Assembly (NCBI RefSeq): GCF_023072595.1
Contig: NZ_JALLGK010000001.1
Span: 434,001-498,000 of the forward strand
Direction of reading: 5' to 3'
Source: Streptomyces sp. XM4193
Lineage (GTDB): Bacteria > Actinomycetota > Actinomycetes > Streptomycetales > Streptomycetaceae
Length of the DNA: 64,000 nucleotides
The position numbers were made by a program, and so were the translations under genes. The notes under the pieces are model-generated. The model made no database searches and was not told where the DNA came from. It saw only the letters and a program-made list of their open reading frames with translations. This document shows, in pieces, positions 1 through 11,964 of the stretch (its first letter is position 1; the number at the start of each line of letters is the position of its first letter).

Positions 1-1329
<1,329 letters not shown>

Positions 1330-1453
1330 TCAGTCGTTGCGAGATCGCTGACCTGCGCGGAAAGTGACGGACGGGTCACCCGGCGGCGTGTCGTCGAGCG
1401 GTCGGCTCACGGGTGGGGGATCGGTGAACCCGCCCTGACGGGAGGGGAGTTGG

Positions 1454-1837
1454 ATGACAAGGAACGTGACGTTCCGTATCGGCGGACTGCACCATGTGCA
1501 GATCTCCGTGCCACCGGGCTCGGAGGACGAGTGCCGCAGATTCTGGGGCGATCTGCTCGGGATGACCGAGGTGCGGAAGCCGCCGGCGCTCAGAGCAAGG
1601 GGCGGATGCTGGTTCCGGTCGGGCGGGCTGGAGGTGCACCTGGGCGTGGAGGCCGACTTCGCCCCCGCGCGCAAGGCGCACCCCGGCATTCTGGTGCACG
1701 ACCTCGACGCGCTCGCCGATCGGCTGACGGCGCACGGCCGGGAGGTCACCTGGAACGACGACTTCCCCGGCTACCGCCGCTTCCACACGGCCGACCTGCT
1801 CGGCAACCGGCTGGAGTTCATGGAACCGACACCGTGA
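1454..1837 (+). CDS. VOC-superfamily (glyoxalase/bleomycin-resistance fold) protein
   Basis: This 127-residue protein is a single vicinal-oxygen-chelate module pair. It opens with FRIGGLHHVQISVPPGSEDE, the first beta strand with a His that is usually a metal ligand, and closes with HTADLLGNRLEFMEP, the usual last strand with a Glu ligand. Such small stand-alone VOC proteins are enzymes or drug-binding proteins whose substrates cannot be told from sequence. A GGAGGGGAG purine tract lies just before the ATG. The stop overlaps the start of the next gene in a GTGA arrangement, so the two are probably translationally coupled. No biochemical role is assigned. Confidence 0.85.
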   Translation: MTRNVTFRIGGLHHVQISVPPGSEDECRRFWGDLLGMTEVRKPPALRARGGCWFRSGGLEVHLGVEADFAPARKAHPGILVHDLDALADRLTAHGREVTWNDDFPGYRRFHTADLLGNRLEFMEPTP

Positions 1838-2583
1838 CCGAACCCGGCGGCCCTGCGGGGCCCGGCGGTGGTGCGGGGTCCGGCGCGGCGGTGGACCCCG
1901 CCGGCGCGGCGCAGGGCGGGGCGCGTTCCGGGGCGGGGAGCGAACCGGCCGGCGCGGCGCGGGAGGCGGAGATGAACGCCGCCCACGTCTCGGGTCGCGC
2001 ACCGAGGTTGGACGGCGCGATCCTGCTGGCCGAGCCCGACCCGGAGTGGCCGCGGGCGTACGAGCGGGAGGCTGCCCGTGTCCGAGCGGCGCTGCCCCGG
2101 GGCGTACGGCTGCTGCTGGAGCACGTCGGCTCCACCTCCGTGCCGGGCCTGGTGGCCAAGCCGGTGCTGGACATCCTGCTCGCGGTGCCGGACGCGGCGC
2201 GGGAGACGCAGTACGTACCGCCCCTGGAGCGGGCGGGGTACGCGCTGCTGATCAGGGAACCGCAGTGGCACGAGCACCGGCTGCTGCGGCCCGCGGACGG
2301 GCCCTCGGACGACCGGCGCGGGGACGGCCGGCGCGGGGACGGCCGGCGCACGGTGAATCTGCACGTCTTCGGTGCGGGCAGCTCCGAGGTGCGGCGGATG
2401 CTGCTGTTCCGCGACACGCTGCGCGCCGTACCGGCCGAGCGGGAGCTGTACGCCGCGACCAAGCGCGAACTGGCCGCGCGCGACTGGGAGTTCACCCAGC
2501 ACTACGCGGACGCCAAGAACGAGGTGGTGGACGCGATCCTGGCCCGTGCCGGCTGGCGCGGCGGCCGGACCCGCCCGGACTGA
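1834..2583 (+). CDS. GrpB/UPF0157 nucleotidyltransferase-fold protein
   Basis: The recognisable domain starts near residue 50 with AILLAEPDPEWPRAYEREAA and contains LLLEHVGSTSVPGLVAKPVLDILL, the GSTSVPG...KP.iDi signature of the GrpB (UPF0157) family with a nucleotidyltransferase fold. It ends with the conserved LHVFG and a run ending REWEFTQHYADAKNEVV-like residues. GrpB proteins are often annotated as dephospho-CoA-kinase-associated, but their activity is unproven. I chose the GTG at 1834 because it overlaps the stop of the upstream gene by 4 nt. The first ~45 residues are Gly/Ala/Pro-rich low complexity, and an internal ATG at 1972 is an equally plausible start that removes that tail. Confidence 0.8.
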   Translation: MTEPGGPAGPGGGAGSGAAVDPAGAAQGGARSGAGSEPAGAAREAEMNAAHVSGRAPRLDGAILLAEPDPEWPRAYEREAARVRAALPRGVRLLLEHVGSTSVPGLVAKPVLDILLAVPDAARETQYVPPLERAGYALLIREPQWHEHRLLRPADGPSDDRRGDGRRGDGRRTVNLHVFGAGSSEVRRMLLFRDTLRAVPAERELYAATKRELAARDWEFTQHYADAKNEVVDAILARAGWRGGRTRPD

Positions 2584-2723
2584 CCGCCTGCCCGCCCCGC
2601 GTCGGACCCGGTGTCGCCCGGGCCCGCGCCGTGCCGGGCTCGTACGGACCGCCCGCGGCGTCGGACTCGCGTCGCGTCGAGCTCGGGGCGTGACGAGTCG
2701 GCGCGGGATCCGGCGCGCCGCGG

Positions 2724-3311
2724 CTACTTGGCCTTCGCTTCCTTCGCCGCGCGCTTCAACTCCTGCTTGTGCGCCCGTACTCGGTCCAGCGACTCGGGGC
2801 CGGTGATGTCGGCGACCGAGCGGTGGGCGTCCGGCGCGCCGTAGTCGCCCGCGGCCTCGCGCCAGCCCTCGGGGGCGACACCGAGCTGCTTCCCCAGCAG
2901 CGCCAGGAAGATCTGGGCCTTCTGCTTGCCGAAGCCGGGGAGGTCGTTCAGCCGCTTGAGCAGCTCGCGGCCGCTGGTCGCGTCGCGCCAGAGCGCCTCG
3001 GCGTCGCCGTCGTAGTGCTCGACGAGGTACTGGCAGAGCTTCTGCACCCGGCCGGCCATGGAGCCGGGGTAGCGGTGCACGGCGGGCTTGGTGGAGAGCA
3101 GCTCGGCGAACGCCTCGGGGTCGTGTGCGGCGATCTCGTGGGCGTCGAGGTCGTCCGAGCCCATCCGGTCGGCGATGGTGCGCGGGCCGCTGAAGGCCCA
3201 CTCCATCGGTACCTGTTGGTCGAGGAGCATGCCCACCAGCGCGGCCAGTGGGCTGCGGCTGAGCAGTTCGTCGGCCTCGGGCTGTTGGGCGAGCCGAAGT
3301 TGAGCGTCCAT
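2724..3311 (-). CDS. HhH-GPD-type base-excision DNA repair protein
   Basis: The 195-residue protein has an all-helical N-terminal half with SPLAALVGMLLDQQVPMEWAF, typical of the HhH-GPD glycosylase helical core. The hairpin-helix-hairpin is LLKRLNDLPGFGKQKAQIFLA (residues about 118-138; L-PGFG-K is the DNA-binding turn). A C-terminal basic Lys/Ala-rich helix follows. Streptomycetes carry this short form, which lacks an obvious iron-sulfur cluster. It is expected to remove or process damaged bases in DNA. The exact lesion is unknown, and the catalytic Asp expected after the HhH is not obvious to me. It is convergent with the VOC-GrpB pair. Confidence 0.85.
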   Translation of the reverse strand: MDAQLRLAQQPEADELLSRSPLAALVGMLLDQQVPMEWAFSGPRTIADRMGSDDLDAHEIAAHDPEAFAELLSTKPAVHRYPGSMAGRVQKLCQYLVEHYDGDAEALWRDATSGRELLKRLNDLPGFGKQKAQIFLALLGKQLGVAPEGWREAAGDYGAPDAHRSVADITGPESLDRVRAHKQELKRAAKEAKAK

Positions 3312-6048
<2,737 letters not shown>

Positions 6049-6118
6049 ACACCCACCGCCCCCGGCGTCGCCCGGCCCACCCGGCCGCACGACCCCGGGG
6101 GCGGACGAGGTTCGGCGT

Positions 6119-6233
6119 CGGTCGGCCCGTCCCCCGGGCCAGTCGGCCCGTCCCCCGGGCCAGTCGGCCCGTCCCCCGGGTCAGTCGGCCCGTCCCCCGG
6201 GTCAGTCGGCCCGTCCCCCGGGTCAGTCGGCCC
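6119..6233. repeat. 21-bp minisatellite, about 5.5 copies
   Basis: Head-to-tail copies of CAGTCGGCCCGTCCCCCGGG plus C or T lie between the convergent geoA and ATPase genes. Early copies end in C and later copies end in T. The last copy runs into the ATPase gene and contains its stop codon (TCA on the plus strand, 6223-6225). The unit is a multiple of three, so slippage would keep one reading frame open. Confidence 0.9.
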
Positions 6234-7656
6234 AGGCCTCGAGCAGCTCGCCGGGACCGTACGTCGCGTCGAGCCCGGCGCAGTCGAAGCCGCTGCGGCT
6301 GACGGCGACGAGCGGGACGGCCTCCTCGGTGAGCAGCGCGCGATGCCGTTGCAGCGCAGCCAGATCGTGGCGGTCGAACGGTGAGGACTCCAGCCATTTG
6401 ACGGAGCCGAGGAAGTGCAGGCTCCTGGCGATCGGTGCTCTGTCCGCGCCGACGAGGTCGATCTCGACGTCGTTGCTCCGCGTCCAGTAGCCGCCGACGG
6501 CGGGGGTGGCGGGCAGCGCGCCGTCGGGCAGCAGGCGCGCGAGCGATTCCCGGACGAGCGGCTCGACGGCTCGCCCCCGCCAGCTGCTCCACTGACGCTC
6601 GATGCGCTCCAGCGTGAGGTCTCCCCGCATGCGCTCGATCTCTGCCATGTAGGGCTCGACGAAGGTGAGCCAGAAACGCAGATACGGATCGGCCACGCGG
6701 TAGCGGCGCTCTTTGGACGGATGCAGCGAGATCGGCAGTTCCGCGGCCACCACCCGTTTCTCCATGAGCAGTTCGGCCGCCCGGCTGAGTGTGGTGTGCG
6801 CGATGCCGCCGGCCGCCCTGGCGATGTTGGTGAAGCTGCGCTCGCCCGAACCGATGGCGCGCAGCACTTCCCGGCTCATGGCCCGGGGCGGGAACTCGGC
6901 GGCGAGTGAGCGTTCGGCCGAGACGAGCAGTGCGGAGGTCGGGTTGTTCAGTGCGCCGGTCAGAAACTCCCGGACCGAGGCGCCGGCCGGCCACTCCTGG
7001 CAGATCAGGGGCAGCCCCCCGGTGACCAGCGCGGCGTCGATGGCCGCGGGCGGCTCCAGCGAGAGCATCCGGCCGATGTCCGCGGGGTTGAGCGGACCCA
7101 GTACGAGCTCGGTGCCGCGCTGGTGGAAGGGGCGTTCGTAGCTGTTGAGCGCCTCCATCATCGACAGGTCGGAACCGACCAGCAGAAGAAGTACGGGTTT
7201 GCGGCACAGGAGCCTGTCCCAGGCGCGTTGCAGCATTCCCTCGAAGGCGTCCACCCGGTCCATGAGGTAGGGGACTTCGTCGATGACCACCACGCTGGGA
7301 CTGTCGTCCGGAAGCGCGTCGGCGAGCAGGCGAAGCGCGGCGTTCCAGTTGGCCGGAGGCTCCTCGGTGAAGAGGTCGCGCCGGGGCAGCGAGGAGTGGC
7401 CCACCTCGTCCGAGAGCGCGGCCAGCTCGATCTCGGCGGAAGCGCCGGAGGCGGTGAAGAACACGTAGGGGTGCTGCCCGCGCTGGAGGAACTCCTCGAC
7501 GAGGCTGGACTTGCCGACGCGTCTGCGTCCGCGGATGAGGAGGCACTTGCCGGGCTTCTCGCCGCTCTCGGCACTGCGCACCGACTCCAGCGCGCCGTCC
7601 AGGATCCTCAACTCGCGGGTACGGCCGATGAATTGCTGCACCCGGGCCACCTCCAC
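6223..7656 (-). CDS. Archaeal-type (ATPase_2/DUF234) P-loop ATPase
   Basis: A 477-residue protein with an N-terminal STAND/MoxR-like P-loop ATPase domain. The entry motif is FIGRTRELRILDGAL. Walker A is GRRRVGKSSL (about residues 43-52) and Walker B is VVVIDEVPYL (about 123-132). Downstream are a winged-helix region (FTNIARAAGGIAHTTLSRAAELL) and a DUF234-like C-terminal domain containing WSSWRGRAVEPLVRESL and the nuclease-like DVEIDLVGAD, which resembles the D...E-D core of PD-(D/E)XK folds. Such ATPases are common in archaea and mobile elements and their role is unknown. The concentric palindrome at 7689-7740 lies about 30 bp upstream of the start and probably controls this gene, the divergent kinase, or both. 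The Walker motifs are certain; the biological role is not. Confidence 0.85.
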   Translation of the reverse strand: MEVARVQQFIGRTRELRILDGALESVRSAESGEKPGKCLLIRGRRRVGKSSLVEEFLQRGQHPYVFFTASGASAEIELAALSDEVGHSSLPRRDLFTEEPPANWNAALRLLADALPDDSPSVVVIDEVPYLMDRVDAFEGMLQRAWDRLLCRKPVLLLLVGSDLSMMEALNSYERPFHQRGTELVLGPLNPADIGRMLSLEPPAAIDAALVTGGLPLICQEWPAGASVREFLTGALNNPTSALLVSAERSLAAEFPPRAMSREVLRAIGSGERSFTNIARAAGGIAHTTLSRAAELLMEKRVVAAELPISLHPSKERRYRVADPYLRFWLTFVEPYMAEIERMRGDLTLERIERQWSSWRGRAVEPLVRESLARLLPDGALPATPAVGGYWTRSNDVEIDLVGADRAPIARSLHFLGSVKWLESSPFDRHDLAALQRHRALLTEEAVPLVAVSRSGFDCAGLDATYGPGELLEAWAD

Positions 7657-7688
7657 AGCCGTTGTCGTGCGCTCATCCGAAACCTCGG

Positions 7689-7740
7689 ATACTAGCGCTG
7701 GGAATAGTATCGCTGGCGATACTATCTCTGGCGCTAGTAT
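7689..7740. promoter_or_regulatory. Concentric double palindrome in the divergent promoter region
   Basis: Two perfect 10-bp inverted repeats share the same centre (7714.5). The inner arms are ATAGTATCGC (7704-7713) and GCGATACTAT (7716-7725). The outer arms are ATACTAGCGC (7689-7698) and GCGCTAGTAT (7731-7740). All four arms are variants of ATA(C/G)TA(G/T)CGC, spaced 15 bp apart on each side. This stretch is clearly more AT-rich than its surroundings. The geometry suggests a site for a multimeric or cooperatively binding regulator between the ATPase gene (minus) and the sensor kinase gene (plus). Confidence 0.8.
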
Positions 7741-7834
7741 TCCCTTCGTTTTGGTCTGGTTCGGGGTGGTTTTCGAGGGGGAGCTACTCCTCGTGTCGTA
7801 TGCGGGGCCGTCGGCGAGTGCCTACCGTCGGGGC

Positions 7835-9049
7835 ATGGTGACGGTCGAGCGGGTGGCGGGGCTGGTGCGAGGGATCTCGCCGGTGGTCGTGGACGTGCTG
7901 GTCGTCGTGGTCGTGGGGCTGCTGACGGGGGCGGACGCCGCGGTCAGCTACCCGGGGTACGAGCCCGCCGGTCCGTTGACGTGGGTGCTGCTCGCGGTCT
8001 CGCTGGTGGCCCTGCTGGGACGGCGCCGTTGGCCGGTTCCGGTCGCTCTGACGACCGGCGCGGCGTGCGCGGGCTGGGCGTTGAACGGACATGTGGGCGA
8101 GCTGCTGAACCTCCCCGTCATCGTCGCGCTGTACACCGTCGCGGTGCAGGGCGACCGCCGTCGCACCGTGGTGACGGCGGTCGTCGCCTCGGCGCTGTCC
8201 GGGCTGGTCGCGCTCACGGTCGGCGGCCGGGCCAACCCGCAGGGTGCGCCGATGCTGGAGCTGGTGTGGCCGCTGGTGCCGCTGCTGCTCGGCGAGGTCG
8301 TACGGACCAGGGCGGAACTGCTGCGGGAGTACGCGGACCGCGCCGAACGGGCCGAGGCGGAGCGCGAGGCGGAGGCCGCCCGCCGGGTGCGGCAGGAGCG
8401 GGTGCGTATCGCCCGCGAGCTGCACGACATCGTCGCGCACACGGTGACCGGGATGACCGTGCAGGCCGGACTCGCACTGGACGCGCGGGAGAGCCGGCCC
8501 GAGGTGGCGGCCGAGGCGATGCGGCAGGTGCGGGCGTCGGGCCGGGACGCCGTGCGGGAGCTGCGGGCCACGCTCGCCGTGCTGCGGGAGGAGCCCGGTT
8601 CGACCGCGCCCACGCCCCGGCTCGCGGATCTCGACGAGCTGGTGGACCGGGCGCGCGCGGACGGGCTGCTGGTCGACCTGACCCGTGAACAGGCCGCGGG
8701 GGAGGGCGAGTTGCCGCTCGTGGTGGAGCTGGCGGCGTACCGGATCGTCCAGGAGGCGCTGACCAACGTACGCCGCCACAGCCGGGCCCGCCGGGTGAAG
8801 GTGACGGTCGCCGGCCCCCCGGGGCGGCTGCTGGTGGAGGTGGCGGACGAGGGACCCGAGCGACCGCCGGAGCACGGGGCGCGGGCCGCCGGGTTCGGGC
8901 TGGTGGGAATGCGGGAGCGGGCCGTCGCGGCGGGCGGGGAGCTGGAGCACGGGCCGCGCCCGGGCGGCGGCTTCGCCGTCCGCGCGTGGCTGCCGGTGGA
9001 CGGCGGCCGAGCCGCGACGGGTCCGGAGCGCGGGGGCGCCGGGGGGTGA
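7835..9049 (+). CDS. NarL-type sensor histidine kinase
   Basis: A 404-residue membrane kinase. Residues about 1-160 hold five or six hydrophobic segments (for example VVVDVLVVVVVGLLTG and WVLLAVSLVALLG). A short coiled coil (REYADRAERAEAEREAEAAR) follows, then a HisKA_3 domain whose phospho-acceptor His is residue 197 in RIARELHDIVAHTVTGM. The HATPase domain carries the N box YRIVQEALTNVRRHS and the G box GFGLVGMRERAVAAGG. I chose the ATG at 7835 because it begins just before the first membrane segment; longer readings have no support. The likely partner is the response regulator at 11025-11813, two genes downstream and next to an ABC exporter. The signal sensed is unknown. Confidence 0.9.
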   Translation: MVTVERVAGLVRGISPVVVDVLVVVVVGLLTGADAAVSYPGYEPAGPLTWVLLAVSLVALLGRRRWPVPVALTTGAACAGWALNGHVGELLNLPVIVALYTVAVQGDRRRTVVTAVVASALSGLVALTVGGRANPQGAPMLELVWPLVPLLLGEVVRTRAELLREYADRAERAEAEREAEAARRVRQERVRIARELHDIVAHTVTGMTVQAGLALDARESRPEVAAEAMRQVRASGRDAVRELRATLAVLREEPGSTAPTPRLADLDELVDRARADGLLVDLTREQAAGEGELPLVVELAAYRIVQEALTNVRRHSRARRVKVTVAGPPGRLLVEVADEGPERPPEHGARAAGFGLVGMRERAVAAGGELEHGPRPGGGFAVRAWLPVDGGRAATGPERGGAGG

Positions 9050-9058
9050 TCCCGCCGA

Positions 9059-9631
9059 TCAGCGCAGGTCGAGGCGCATGAGGACGCGGGGGTGGCCGGC
9101 GAGTACGGAGGTGGTGTCGGCGGCGTGGACGAAACCCGCGCGTTCGAAGTTCCGGCGCAACCCTGGATAGGCCATGGTCAGGTCGACCCGGGCGCCCCTG
9201 TTGTCCAGCGGGTACGCCTCCACCGCCGGCGCACCGCGTTCACGGGCGAACTCGACCGCGCCGGCGATGAGTTCGTGCGAGATGCCCTTCTTGCGGTGGC
9301 CCGGCCGCACCCGGATGCACCACAGCGACCAGACCGGCAGTTCGTCGACGTGGGGGATCTTGCGGTTGCGGGCGAAGGAGGTGTTCGCGCGGGGCGCCAC
9401 GGCGGCCCAGCCGACCGGTTCGCCGCCCTCGTACGCGAGCACGCCCGGCGGCGGGTCCTCGCGTACGAGCCCGGCCACGTACTCGCCGCGGGCCGGGCCG
9501 CGCAGCTCGTTGTTGACCTTCGAGGGCAGCCGGTAGCTCAGGCACCAGCAGACGTTGGCGGCAGGGGACTTGGGACCCACCAGCGCGCGGACGTCGTCGA
9601 AGGCGGTGGCCGGGCGCACGTCGAGAGACAT
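9059..9631 (-). CDS. GNAT-family N-acetyltransferase
   Basis: A 190-residue acetyltransferase. The N-terminus MSLDVRPATAFDDVRALVGP is the usual first strand. GGEPVGWAAVAPRANTSFARNRK is the central strand pair. The acetyl-CoA binding loop appears as IRVRPGHRKKGISHELIAGA, matching the R/Q-x-x-G-x-G/A type with a Lys-Lys-Gly-Ile variation. EAYPLDNRGARVDLTMAYPG is typical of a streptomycete subgroup that acts on unknown small molecules. The gene sits opposite to, and between, the kinase and its probable regulator. A GTG two codons upstream is an alternative start. Confidence 0.88.
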   Translation of the reverse strand: MSLDVRPATAFDDVRALVGPKSPAANVCWCLSYRLPSKVNNELRGPARGEYVAGLVREDPPPGVLAYEGGEPVGWAAVAPRANTSFARNRKIPHVDELPVWSLWCIRVRPGHRKKGISHELIAGAVEFARERGAPAVEAYPLDNRGARVDLTMAYPGLRRNFERAGFVHAADTTSVLAGHPRVLMRLDLR

Positions 9632-9733
9632 GGACACACCGTGCCACGGGGAACGCCGAGCTGCCTCCGCCCGCACCTGGGCCGCGCACATTGTCCGAGC
9701 TGCTCGCAGGAGGCGAAGCGGGGCGCCCAGCGG

Positions 9734-9817
9734 GTGACGGGTGACGGGGGACGGGTGACGGGTGACGGACGACGAGCGACGAGCGACGAGCGACGGACGA
9801 CGGACGACGGACGACGG
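9734..9817. repeat. Heptamer tandem repeat, 12 units
   Basis: Twelve consecutive 7-bp units lie between two divergent genes. They go GTGACGG (five, one being GGGACGG), then ACGACGA and GCGACGA/G (four), then ACGACGG (three). The repeat ends about 80 bp upstream of the TIGR03084 gene start. It has no coding signal on either strand. Confidence 0.85.
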
Positions 9818-9899
9818 GTGGTGGCGGGCCGGGACGTCGCGGGGTGCGTTCGGGCCGTCGGGGTGTTGTCCTTCGCCGTGCCGCGTGCGACGTTGAGGC

Positions 9900-10739
9900 G
9901 TGACCTCCTCCGAAACCCCACAGGACCCGGCAGGCGCGGCCGACGCGCAGGCCCGCACCTCCCGTATGACCGGCGTGCCCGCCGAGTTGCGCGCGGAGGG
10001 CGAGGAACTGGACCGATTGGTACGGGAGTTGCCGCCCGAAGGCTGGAGCACCCCGACACCGGCGCCCGGTTGGACCGTCGCGCACCAGATCGGGCATCTC
10101 GCCTGGACGGACGAGGTCGCGCTGCTCTCGGCCACCCGGCCGGACGCGTTCCGCGCCGAACTGGAGCGCGCGATGGCGGAGTTGGAGGGGTATGTCGACC
10201 GGGCCGCGGCGGAGGCGGCCGAGCGCGCCGATCTCGTCGACCACTGGCGCGCGACCAGAACGGCGCTTGCACAGGCGCTCGCCGAGGTGCCGTCCGGCAC
10301 CAAACTGCCCTGGTTCGGGCCGCCGATGAGTGCGATGTCGATGGCGACGGCGCGGCTGATGGAGACCTGGGCGCACGGCCAGGACGTGGCCGACGCGCTG
10401 GGCGTGGTCCGCGCCCCGACCGCCCGGTTGCGCAACGTCGCCCATCTCGGCGTCCGCACAAGGGACTTCTCGCACATGGTCAACGGCCGGACCGCGCCCG
10501 ACGAGCCGTTCCGGGTCGAACTGCTCGGCCCCGACGGCCAGTTGTGGGTCTGGGGCCCGCAGGAGGCCGACCAGAGGGTGACCGGCCCGGCGCTCGACTT
10601 CTGTCTGCTGGTCACCCGCAGACGTCACCGCGACGATCTGGCGGTGGTCGCACACGGCGAACAGGCCGACGCCTGGCTCGACTTCGCGCAGGCGTTCGCC
10701 GGCCCGCCGGGCGAGGGACGCAAACCGTCGGCGTCCTGA
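9900..10739 (+). CDS. TIGR03084-family DinB-like metal-binding protein
   Basis: A 279-residue member of the mycothiol-dependent maleylpyruvate-isomerase/DinB fold. The N-terminal four-helix domain has the metal-ligand helix [18 protein letters not shown] and the second ligand helix [18 protein letters not shown] (Glu and His). These match the three-residue metal site of this superfamily. The C-terminal half ([20 protein letters not shown] onwards, with [13 protein letters not shown]) is the TIGR03084 extension. Members are thought to use mycothiol or to act as metal-dependent thiol transferases; this one's substrate is unknown. Start is a GTG at 9900; an internal ATG at 9966 is also possible and would remove a low-complexity lead. 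A degenerate CCTGAATCCGGCG repeat follows the stop. Confidence 0.85.
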   Translation: MTSSETPQDPAGAADAQARTSRMTGVPAELRAEGEELDRLVRELPPEGWSTPTPAPGWTVAHQIGHLAWTDEVALLSATRPDAFRAELERAMAELEGYVDRAAAEAAERADLVDHWRATRTALAQALAEVPSGTKLPWFGPPMSAMSMATARLMETWAHGQDVADALGVVRAPTARLRNVAHLGVRTRDFSHMVNGRTAPDEPFRVELLGPDGQLWVWGPQEADQRVTGPALDFCLLVTRRRHRDDLAVVAHGEQADAWLDFAQAFAGPPGEGRKPSAS

Positions 10740-11024
10740 AGCCCGCGTCCTGAATCCGGCGCCCTGAATCCGGCGTCCTGAAGGCGAGGCACCAGGACGC
10801 GGAGAGCCGCAGAAGGGCCGGTCGGGCCCGGTCGTACGAGCCGGGTCGAGCGTCGGCGCCCCGGCACCCGCGGGTCCCGGTTCGGCGTCCCCGGCTTCCC
10901 CGTCGTCCCGGCGTCACCGACTCGTGCATGGCGCCGCGCGGCTCGTGCACGGCGTCCCGCGCGCCGCGCTCGCGCGGGCCGAACGCCCGGTGCGCGGCGC
11001 TGGTCGCGCCGTACGCTGTGCAGC

Positions 11025-11813
11025 ATGACCGAGCAGGAGACGCCAGGTCCCGGGTCCGCCGGGGTGTACGGGCCGGACGGGGCGTACGAGCCGTCCGGTA
11101 CGGCCGAGCCTGCCGCGACTGCTGAGGCGAAACGCGTCCGGATCGTGCTGGCCGATGACCAGACGGTGGTGCGGGCCGGATTCCGGGCGTTGCTCGAACT
11201 GACCGAGGACCTGGTGGTCGTCGCCGAGGCCGCGGACGGTGTGCAGGCCGTCGAGGCGGTACGGATGACCCGGCCGGATCTGGTGCTGATGGACATCCGG
11301 AAGCCCGGCATCGACGGGCTGGAGGCGACCCGCAGAATCGCCGCGGATCCCGCGCTGAACGGCGTCCGGGTGCTGATACTGACCACCTTCGAGATCGACT
11401 CGTACGTCTTCGAGGCGCTGAGGAGCGGGGCGGCGGGCTTTCTGCTCAAGGACGTGGAGCCCGAGGAACTGCGTGCGGCGATCCGTACGGTCGCGGCCGG
11501 CCAGGGGCTGCTGGCCCCTGCGGTGACGCGCAGGACGATCGAGGAGTTCGCCAGGCTCGCGGCGCCGGAGGCGGCCGGTGCCGAACGGCTCGGTGCGCTC
11601 ACCGACCGTGAACGCGAGGTGATGGCCCTGGTGGCGGCCGGGCTGACCAATGAGGAGATCGGTCGTGAGCTGCTGATGAGCCAGTACACCGCGAAGACCC
11701 ATGTCCACCGGGCGATGACCAAGCTCGGCGCCCGGGACCGTGCGCAGCTGGTGGTGCTCGCGTACGAGACGGGGCTGGTGCGGGCCGGAGGACGGGGCGG
11801 CGGCCCGGTCTGA
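11025..11813 (+). CDS. NarL/FixJ-family response regulator
   Basis: A 262-residue regulator. After a 35-residue low-complexity leader, the receiver begins with RVRIVLADDQTVVRAGF (acidic pair). The phospho-acceptor is Asp90 in LVLMDIRKPGIDG. The conserved Thr and Lys are in LTTFEIDSYVFEAL and FLLKDV. The C-terminal LuxR-type HTH is LTDREREVMALVAAGLTNEE through AKTHVHRAMTKLGARDRAQL. It sits immediately upstream of an ABC exporter pair, the usual context for NarL-type systems that regulate an adjacent transporter. Its kinase is most likely the protein at 7835-9049, separated by two unrelated genes. The start ATG is preceded by a weak purine tract only. Confidence 0.9.
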   Translation: MTEQETPGPGSAGVYGPDGAYEPSGTAEPAATAEAKRVRIVLADDQTVVRAGFRALLELTEDLVVVAEAADGVQAVEAVRMTRPDLVLMDIRKPGIDGLEATRRIAADPALNGVRVLILTTFEIDSYVFEALRSGAAGFLLKDVEPEELRAAIRTVAAGQGLLAPAVTRRTIEEFARLAAPEAAGAERLGALTDREREVMALVAAGLTNEEIGRELLMSQYTAKTHVHRAMTKLGARDRAQLVVLAYETGLVRAGGRGGGPV

Positions 11814-11964
11814 GCGCGACGTCGTGGGTGCCGCGGCGGTGCGGGCCACCGGCTGCGCCCGGTGCTGTGCCTGACCTGGCTGAGGCCGGGGTACGACGTG
11901 GGGTGTAGCGGCCGACTCCCGGCGGCGGATGGCAGGCGCGGCGCACGCTCCTAGCTTCGGAAAC

